In this document: positions 56,501 through 64,000 of the stretch, one piece after another
How the letters are laid out: every line of letters starts with the position of its first letter
Position numbering within the stretch: the stretch's first letter is position 1
Source: Patiria miniata
Lineage: Eukaryota; Echinodermata; Asteroidea; Valvatida; Asterinidae
Assembly (NCBI RefSeq): GCF_015706575.1
Contig: NW_024037057.1
Coordinates: forward strand, 8,055,203-8,119,202
Direction: 5' to 3'
Length of the DNA stretch: 64,000 nt
The notes under the pieces: generated by a model
Databases searched by the model: none
Seen by the model: only the letters and a program-made list of their open reading frames with translations
What the model was told of the DNA's origin: nothing
Translations under genes and position numbers: made by a program

Positions 56501-56585
56501 CAACAACGTAATTTTTTTTAGGTAAATACATACAGTGTGCATGTTTGTAGGATTTTATAAGCGCTCCCCATTGAAAATATGTCCA

Positions 56586-56586
<1 letters not shown>

Positions 56587-56620
<34 letters not shown>
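56587..56620. repeat. Poly-C run of about 34 bases
   Basis: The counterpart in copy 1 is the C run at about 20274-20298, which is shorter. Such runs are prone to length change and sequencing error. Confidence 0.8.
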
Positions 56621-56779
56621 ATTGATTTTCAGAGGCCCAAGTGTCCGGAGAAAAAAAACTGTCTAAATTTCAGCACGCCTCCCTGCAAACATTTATGGAT
56701 CCATTCCTGCAAGCCCCCCCCCCCCTTAAAATATAAGCTCTAGAAGCGCGTCTGGGTTGGAGCAAATCCCGCGCCACCT

Positions 56780-57720
56780 GGCAATGAGACTCTTTTCAAA
56801 TGGGTATAAAGTTCCAAATGATAACTAAGTCAAGTCAAGCAACGTAAAAGACAACAACGGCAAAATGTGGACGTGACGCACAGGAACCACACTTGAAGTG
56901 GCTTTTGTAAACAATATTCTAAGTTGTACCCTAATTTAAGAACCTTCGGTCCTCATTCAAAGCCTTAAGGGCGGCACGATATCACTGTGGAATTCAAGTG
57001 TTCGAAATCGAAACAGGGGAGGGTTAGTCCTTTATAAAGCCCATTGTGTCTAACTGATAAAATGTATTGATTTTAGCGATATCTGCCCCCTAAACAAACT
57101 TTCGTTTCCCCTGCCACATTGAACCTGCGTCATCCATATCTCACTGAAAGAAAACTCTAACGGACGTGAATACCAGAGAGATATCGGTACATTAACCGGG
57201 GGATTGGTCGTCCGACCGTCCCCAGCTTTTGTGCTGAATAATAGAAAATCCGTTGTAGCCAATCAATAATTAATAGTAAAACGTTTTACTAGAAAGCATA
57301 AGCACGGTTTGAAATTGACTAATTTTGCGTGGTTACAGATATACGGCCCAAAACCTCTGGACTCCCTACCTCTTGCCATGATCTTAAAATTCTTCGAAGC
57401 CATTGGATAAAAATCGGATGATCCGAGCATTCATAGTCATTTGATGAACTGAGTGATATCATGCACGCATGTTCCGTGTTGCCGTGTTGTTTGGAGCGGG
57501 ATTGGCCATTGCCAGACTTTGTCTGGTACCGCGGTATTTAAACAGTGATAATGCGTGGACTCTTATACCGTTGTGTGGAGCGGGATTGGAACTATGCTTT
57601 GCCCGTGCGTATCGGCGGGCCGTCTGGCATTGTCTGGTCGCATCGCGGTGTTTGCTCAGCGCGCGCCTGGACAGTGCAAAGGTCGGGGGCGTCGTAACTT
57701 TTTGGTTATGAGTGGTAAAA
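56780..57720. other. Local tandem duplication and GC-rich segment in copy 2
   Basis: 56780-57190 repeats 56040-56470. 57470-57690 is GC-rich with inverted GAGCGGGATTGG units (57495 and 57579) and is not present in copy 1 between GCAAATCC and GTCGTAAC. The open frames on both strands (57459-57800) show no known domain. Confidence 0.6.
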
Positions 57721-58144
57721 ACCTGATTCAAAAATCAAGTTGTTGTTTATTTAATGGGGATTCCTATGATATTAAGCATTTTGATAGGTTTCGAAAATAA
57801 GATTTATAAAACATGCTAAAAGTAAATAATGTAAATCTTACAGAATAGAAACTCAAAATTTGGCCATTTAAATTGTTGTATCTCCAAAGGGCAAACACCT
57901 ATGAGCCTGATTCAAACTCCATTGATTTTGTTGTGTAATTTTCTTTCAGTGATACAAAACTTGAGATTTATTTCTTTAAAAGATAAAATTTGCCGGACTC
58001 CCTAAAAGAGGAAACCCATTGCAAGCTGTAAATTTGTAAGCCAGGCACTCCAAAACTCAGTAAATTCAACTAAAAAGATGTTAAATCTCCAACATAATCT
58101 TAGACTTGTTTTATTGATTATATTGTATTACGTGTTTTGATAGC

Positions 58145-58208
58145 TGGCCTCGGCCTCGGCCTTGGCCTCGAAGGTTGTGGCCTCGGCCTCGGAGGTTGTG
58201 GCCTCGAC
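58145..58208 (+). repeat. (GGCCTC)n array, short allele
   Basis: Same flanks as 20919-21052 but less than half the length. Confidence 0.9.
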
Positions 58209-58442
58209 TACAACACTGCTAGTTAATATCGAGGGTATATTCGTACAAGACTTGACAAAGGTTCACTATTCGAATATCCATGACTTTTCCTGGCCAAAAA
58301 AAACCATAACTCTCAATGTAAACATATAAATGCAGTAATAATATAAAAAGTGTGGAGTCGACCATTGGGAGACCATCTTGTCATTAATATTATTCATTTT
58401 AAACATTGATACTAGGACAAACATTTATAAGGCTTTGCTCGA

Positions 58443-58448
58443 TTTATT
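58443..58448 (-). terminator. Candidate polyadenylation signal AATAAA, Ly6 gene 60387-63548
   Basis: Minus-strand AATAAA in the block shared with 21286 and 37802. Here the flank is CTCGATTTATTGAG, so the hexamer survives a neighbouring substitution. Confidence 0.3.
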
Positions 58449-58750
58449 GAGTGCAAAATCATCATACAAGAGTAATCTACAATGCTAGATTTTTAAAAAT
58501 GTATTCAATAAAAAATTCCACAAAGTTGTACTGTTCTTCGTTTAGGAAAAACTGTTCTATACTTAATTTAATGGCATTGAAGAGTTTCGTGAGACTTTCA
58601 TTCTACGCATAAGAAACTAAATATGGCACGAGACCACATTCTAGCCTCGAACATTGCATAACGGTCAATTTCCAAAATATTTCAAAAATTTTAAGGCGTT
58701 AACTTTCCAAAAGCAGTCACCGGAGTTTCAATCGCAACCTAAGACGGTAA

Positions 58751-59116
58751 GGCCAACAAAAAAAAGTCTCCGGTTTCTGGTATGCGCGCGCGTCGCCGTA
58801 GCCATGCGCGTCGGCAAAATGAAAAAGGTTTTTTTTTTAATGAAAGATGATGTCCCAAAACCGCCAAACTCACTGGTTTGACTGGAATACTGCTGCTGCA
58901 CAATTTTAACGTGTTTTTAGATTGGGTTGTGGTCGAGAATAAGCTTTATGTGGCCTCTCTGGACTCCCATTTGCACTAAGTTTAGTCGGGCACCATTTGC
59001 AGTCATCAGCACACATTTGAAGCAAAAAAATCAGGTAAAAAAAAAAAAAGTCGCGTCGCCGCATCACTTTTTGGGCAAGCTCCATACCAGAAACCGGAGA
59101 CTTTTTACTTTTGGCC
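58751..59116. mobile_element. PIF/Harbinger-like MITE inserted after the duplication
   Basis: Ends GGCCAACAAAAAAAAGTCTC and its complement, with GGTTTCTGGTATG inverted arms and TAA on both sides (58748-58750 and 59117-59119). Copy 1 reads AAGACGGTAAACTGAGTACC without the insert at about 21590. Confidence 0.9.
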
Positions 59117-59877
59117 TAAACTGGGTACCCTTACAAACTTTTTCCTCGATTCCATAACCAAAAATCTATCGTATAACCTCTTGATTTTGACCATTTTGGA
59201 GACACTAGGGAGATGCATGGTAACCGATTTTGCAGATTTTTCTTGAGAATGCATGTTTTTCATGAGCTTTCATTCGTCAGTTTCTTATGCGGAGATGACT
59301 TAATGTCGCTGATCATATCAATTTAAAACAAAGCGTCAGCTATGTATTGCATGATCGATTATTGTCAAACAATTTCAATCGACCTATCGAATTCTCTCTC
59401 CAACAACGATGCTATCTAATCTACTGAGTGCGGTCATTGCATGACAACATCCAACAAAGAGGACAGTTAAAGGAACAGTAGCCAAACCTTTAAGAAGCAC
59501 ATTAGAGAAACCTAACACAAAGAAAGAAATATATAAATGTACGAAATTTGAAATGAACTTCCAAATGTCATAAATCATTAATTTATCACATTATATCAAG
59601 AATAAATTCAAATACTGTAAATAATAGCAAATTTGTGGCGTGATTATTAAATCTACAATGTCGTCTAAAGATCATTTACTCAAGTTGTTTAAAGTTGAAA
59701 AATCAGTAACGACTTTACATTGATTATTAAAAGCATGCATGGCTCATATTCTGAGGAAGAAAGGGCAATTAAATAATTTCTATTGCGTTTGTAAATCAAT
59801 CAATATCAGTGTTTTTATCATATGATTCGAAATTTTGTTAAGATTAGGTGTGAAATTATGTGTGCATAAGTCTTTAA

Positions 59878-60337
59878 CCCTAAAGGGCCGGGTTATTTTG
59901 ACCATCTCTCAGCGGGGGGGGGGGGGCGGATTCGGCCCCCCCCCTAAGATCTCGGCCATCGAGTGACGAAAAATTTTGAAACTCTATACATGCATAGAGC
60001 AACTCTTCCTTGACATACCCAAGAAATGTCATGACTATAGGTCAAAGGGTTTTGGAATTATGGCTAATTAATTATTCACGAATTATGTACGAATGGCAAT
60101 TCTGCTCGGTGTACACGACGTATATGCGAAAATTCAGTTTTCACGGCGCATAGCGCCGGAAAAAAATTTGCTACGCGGCAACCCGTGGTCCGATTTTTAT
60201 GTTTTTGGTATCAAAAGATGCGCAAAGCTCGAGGCTAAAAAGTCATAACAGCTCGGGTCGCGAAAAAATTTTTTTTTAGAGGCTATCACGGAAAATGTTG
60301 AGGGGGGGGCGGATTCCGCCCCCCGGCCCTTTTAGGG
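59878..60337. mobile_element. piggyBac-like MITE, copy-2 counterpart of 22382-22843
   Basis: TTAA at 59874-59877 and 60338-60341; ends CCCTAAAGG and CCTTTTAGGG. It ends 49 bases before the stop-codon end of the Ly6 gene. Confidence 0.85.
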
Positions 60338-60386
60338 TTAAAGATAGTGAGCTATCTTACTTTTTATCAAGGTAGCCATATGTCGT

Positions 60387-63300
60387 TTAGAACACAGCCT
60401 TTGCTACGAACATCATGGCGGCCAAAGCGACATAGCTGACTTGACGAGTGGTGGCGCTGTTGCATCCATCTCCAGTGCAGCAGCAGACGACGTTATCGGA
60501 GCTTTCTTCAAAGCAATCGTTGTTTCCACTAAACGCACATCCTGCAGTCGACATACAGCTGCGTATTGCTACAACCCCGTTAACCTTACCTTTCTAGAAA
60601 GTGGAAAGAAAAACAGTTACTAAACCAAAGAAACCAATCAAATATGTGAAGTTCTTGTCGATGCACAAAGTAAAGAGCTGCATGGGAGGGGTCCCGGCGG
60701 CGGCGACATTCGCATACAGGTTTACTTACTAATCGTTTGCTTAGCCAATTGACCTGTAGCAGTTTGCCAGTTAGCCACGCCCCTTATAGACAACCCTATG
60801 GAATAAGTTTTGTTTGTCTCACATTTTTCGAGTTCCGTTTTGCGAGAGAGGTATAAAAAAAGAGAATCCAAAAACAACCGGCTTATATGGAACAATTATA
60901 AACTTGAAAACTGTCAAAGTGGCTCCACTTGAAATGGTAGTTCATAACCATTTCATTAACACCATAATTATTTGCAACTCATCAATCACGTATGACCGAG
61001 CACCATTTATTTCAAAACTAAGGCCCACAAACAGATTTTTCCAAGTTTGCTGAATGTACGTGTAATTCAGCTGTCGGATGAAACCGCAGTTGCTGTGGAC
61101 AATGCGCTAAAAGGTCATCCATGACTGAAATGCTGCAAATATGGTATCAATGAAAAGCTAATGAACTACCCTTTAAGATGAAGCAACTTTGACATTTTTC
61201 AAATTCACAACTTTAACATAATGCTAACCCATTGTTTTTGGATAAGTTTGTTTTTTGATACACCATGTTGTCTGCGTTGACGCAATTCTACCCATTTTTT
61301 TTTGCACATGTAAACAAAATGTAAACAAAACGTGGCCTCAATATGTCTAAGCCCTATTCTTGGGGCTGATTTTCTGAAGCATTTTTGGCTTGATTAATGA
61401 AGTCAGGAAAAAAAACCCTCGAAAGTCGCATACAATGCAACTCATATTTCGACCAATCGGGGCATTTCATTACGTTCAATGAAGGGCACCAAGTTGAATG
61501 GTCAGGCTAGGCGTGTTGCACCCGCGTTGTGAGGGGTCGTGGGGGAGGGTGGGGGGTTGGACAGAATTACCGAGATCATATTTTGATAATTTGAAAAATG
61601 ATGCCCGCGCTCCATTGCAAAATAGAACAATATTAGGGCCGAATTTCATCGAATTTGGAGAAATACGAGCTCACAGGCTGTGCACGGCTTCCATTCTTTT
61701 TTTTTCTTTTTTTCCACAAACTATCAAGTTCATTGACTACAAAATAGTAAGCAACTCGGAGGCTAGGCGTTCAGCTCGTGATTTGGCCCACGTAGGCAAC
61801 TTTGGGTCTGAGCTCTTAATGTATGATCAAAGTAGGTCATCTCAATGCACACAAAGCTGACAACAAACAAAACAGCCACTACGTCATTTTGGCGCATGTG
61901 TATTTTGTGCCTTCCAGAATGATCAGCATAACGGATAACTCAGACCGTTACACCAAAGTTGAGGCTGGAGATTGAGGAACGGCTCAAAACTTTGAAAGTC
62001 GTATACCCACAATATTAATGGGTGACGCGACCCGCCCTCTTGTCCCACAATTATAGAGAACACTTACGTAACAAGCGTCAGTCAAACCGGTGGTGCAAGG
62101 CTTTAGATATTTTGCTTGCGCTGCCTTATCGAATGTGTCACCACACCCAGCATCGGAGCTAGTACAATCGTAGCACTCCGTCACGGCTTCGCCAACACCT
62201 GGTGTAAAACGAAATGCCATTCAATCATTTTTTTTTAAAATAAAGATTAATTCCAATTGTGTGTTTCACTATAGACAATAATTAGCTACCAGCAGAATAA
62301 TGTGAATTCAAGCCATGCTTGATTACAAACATTTGATGGTTAAAGTAAAGTGCCGATTGTTTTAATTTTTTTTCTAAAAACGTCTTTTCATATGGATTCC
62401 TTTGGGGAACTAACCCAACGGGCAGGTTTTCATGTGCAACCTCTATGAGAGAACACGGCGAAAACAGGCCCGTTTTCGCATCTATCGCCGTCACTACATT
62501 ATTCGACAGAGTATACCTTAGTTCTTACTACAGTGTGACCCTAACAATACATTCTTTCAGAAAATGAAACAAAACTGGATAAAACACTGATTTTCCCTTG
62601 CCAAAATGATGTTGAACACTGCATTTTTAGTCAAAAATCTCCCAGTTTTGTGTGTAAACCACGCGTTCAGCCAAGAACTGGTCCATTTATATCATCACAA
62701 CGTTAAATAGCGCCACCTGGGAGCTTAGTTCTCCCGAGTCATTTTTCTTCGTCTCGTCAGCTTTCTTACAATATAACCCTTATTGTTATTGGTTGAGGTT
62801 AAGGCTCGCCCAACATCATTTACAAAAGAATTGTTCATCTAAAGTCCAATAAAATATGCTGTTGCTCATGGCTGAGCACGTAGGGTCTGTTTACTGTACA
62901 CGTGCATATCTTATGTCTATGTCCAAGGTCATCTGGCTGTACTGTGCTTTTGGCCGGTTTACATGGGCTCCTTTTGACCACAAACTAAGGTTTTGATATG
63001 AAAAAACAATTCACTTATAATTCTCCTTGAATAAGTGTCCTAAGAACAGAATCAGATTGGGGTCGCTTGTACAAGGCCGGATTCAGATCAAATTATTTGG
63101 TTATTTTTGTGGGAAAAGGGAGGGGGGGACAGTTTTTGATCCCCAAATGGTGAATCCAAAGATCTTTCCGCGGGCCAAATTTGTAAATGAAAAGCAAGGG
63201 GAACAGGTGTGAATGTATTTCTGTTGTTGAGTTTTATGGGTAGTGCACACAATGGCTACCTTTTTGCTAAGTTACTAAAAAAAAAGCTTTGTTGGTGGAG

Positions 63301-63548
63301 GTTGTTGTTGTCGTTGTTGTCGTTGTTGTCGTTGTTGTCGTTGTTGTCGTTGTGGTTGTTGTGGTTTTTTGGGGTTTTTTTGAGCGGGGGGGGGGGGGGG
63401 GGGCTGAGGGGGTGGGTGGGGGAATGGCACCGTTGCCCCCGCCCACCCCCCGATCCACAGTTGCGTTTGTATGAGTCAATTAGTTATGGTGTATGTCATA
63501 CTCACCAAGGCAAGCAAGAAGCAACACGAGCATCATGGTCCACTGCAT
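60387..63548 (-). CDS. Ly6/uPAR-domain GPI-anchored protein (duplicated family, copy 2)
   Basis: CDS is complement(join(60387..60593, 62068..62198, 63506..63548)), 126 residues, with the same exon lengths and phases as 22893-25993. Signal peptide MQWTMMLVLLLACLG; exon 2 with TECYDCTSSDAGCGDTFDK; exon 3 with VVCCCTGDGCN and an identical GPI tail. Relative to copy 1 the product differs at K2Q, K18E, T40A, M68I and V75A. I count three silent changes. All cysteines and splice sites are intact, so it should be functional. It should be a GPI-linked surface protein; the ligand is unknown. The promoter should lie past the window end. Intron 1 carries an hAT-like MITE, and the leader intron carries a recent hAT MITE beginning 57 bases before the acceptor. 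Confidence 0.93.
63072..63473. mobile_element. hAT-like MITE in intron 1, copy-2 counterpart of 25586-25908
   Basis: Ends CAAGGCCGGATTCAG and GATCCACAGTTG. About 80 bases longer than copy 1 because of internal repeat expansion. Confidence 0.7.
63298..63371 (+). repeat. (GTTGTC)n expansion inside the MITE
   Basis: About ten GTTGTC/GTTGTT units; copy 1 has only GTGGTTGTTG at the same place (25813). The poly-Val and poly-Thr open frames here are artefacts. Confidence 0.9.
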
Positions 63549-63585
63549 GGTCAGGCAGGTGAAGTTTTGCAGCAACGTAAAGTCC
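63549..63585 (-). other. 5' UTR part of exon 2, Ly6 gene 60387-63548
   Basis: The acceptor CTCTGTTAACAG precedes 63585, then 37 untranslated bases lead to the ATG at 63548, as in the other two genes. Confidence 0.75.
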
Positions 63586-63641
63586 CTGTTAACAGAGCAT
63601 GGTAAAATATACATATATATTTCTGTGATTGAAGTTGTAAA

Positions 63642-63961
63642 CAAGGGCGGATCCGGGGGGGGGGGGCAAATGGGGTCATGCCCCCCCCCAAAAAAAAAAA
63701 ACCGAAACAATTTTTTTTTTTTAATGTGACATCGCACTAAAGGCAGGCAATGAGTACACCACCATCTTTTCCTCAAAAAAACATTGGTTAAAGTGGTCAG
63801 AAATTGCCTCAGATCGCACCACAGAGCATCTAGAATCCAAAAAATTCTCGGGGCCCTTAAGCGGGCCCCGAACCCCACGCCGTAATTTTTTTGACCCACT
63901 TTTTGGAGGGACCCAAATTTTTTGGGGGCCCCCAAAAAATTGTGTTTTGGATCCGCCCTTG
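63642..63961. mobile_element. hAT MITE (CAAGGGCGGATCC family), recent insertion
   Basis: 320 bp with CAAGGGCGGATCC ends and a perfect 8-bp duplication GTTGTAAA (63634-63641 and 63962-63969). Copy 1 shows the uninterrupted target GATTGAAGTTGAAAATAGTA at about 26076. It lies in the predicted leader intron of the Ly6 gene 60387-63548. Confidence 0.92.
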
Positions 63962-64000
63962 GTTGTAAATAGTACGTAATTGATTAAAGTGTAATGATAG

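Larger units (their letters stand above)
48990..64000. repeat. Segmental duplication, copy 2 (runs off the window)
   Basis: Direct copy of 13158-26120. It contains extra material: a palindrome (53330-55146), an inverted block (55147-55812), a local tandem duplication (56030-56500 repeated at 56780-57190), a Harbinger-like MITE (58751) and an hAT MITE (63642). The Ly6 gene at 60387-63548 is the counterpart of 22893-25993. Confidence 0.92.

Noticed and set aside
57459..57800. GC-rich open frames on both strands, possible CpG-island gene start
   Set aside because: No splice continuation or known domain. The segment contains repeated GAGCGGGATTGG units and looks like an inserted repeat.
63267..63479. 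Poly-Thr and poly-Val frames on opposite strands
   Set aside because: Both come from the (GTTGTC)n expansion inside a MITE.
1236..63548. Secreted three-finger toxins
   Set aside because: Every intact gene ends in a hydrophobic GPI-type tail and has the Ly6 CCxxxxCN-like ending, so membrane-anchored Ly6 proteins fit better.

Overview
The window is animal (metazoan) nuclear DNA. Small genes are split by GT-AG introns, long gene-free stretches are full of short inverted-repeat transposons (MITEs), and there are tRNA-derived SINEs, a dead non-LTR retrotransposon tail, TATA/CCAAT core promoters and AATAAA signals. No bacterial or viral gene organisation was seen. The AT-rich base composition, abundant hAT MITEs with long G/C runs, and small GPI-anchored Ly6 genes suggest a marine invertebrate, perhaps a deuterostome such as an echinoderm or hemichordate. 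The species guess is weak.

The only genes I can support form a cluster of Ly6/uPAR three-finger genes. Four are complete, one is seen only as its last exon, one is broken, and one more is a possible relic. The complete genes share one layout: a 43-nt signal-peptide exon ending in phase 1, a 113-131-nt exon with the first five cysteines ending in phase 0, and a last exon with the C-terminal cysteines and a hydrophobic GPI-anchor tail. All products should be small disulphide-rich proteins held on the outer cell surface.

Layout: 1-5 kb holds a plus-strand last exon (1236-1469), a broken plus-strand gene (3766-4331) and a possible relic (4788). 7.9-12.8 kb is a complete minus-strand gene whose introns are filled with repeats. 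13.16-26.1 kb and 48.99-64.0 kb are two copies of a recent direct segmental duplication; each carries one minus-strand gene (22893-25993 and 60387-63548). 34.7-44.2 kb is an older, more diverged copy with its own gene (39798-42777). It is bracketed by roughly 2-kb inverted arms at 31.9-33.7 and 46.1-48.6 kb. Copy 2 also carries a 1.8-kb internal palindrome and a local tandem duplication.

Comparing the copies dates several mobile elements. An hAT MITE (63642) and a Harbinger-like MITE (58751) are present only in copy 2, with clean empty sites in copy 1. A 138-bp MITE carrying telomere-type TTAGGG repeats sits in the 5' intron of one gene, and the related gene keeps the empty site. The three genes of the duplicated family share a long homologous flank; where visible, it includes a TATA promoter with a non-coding first exon.
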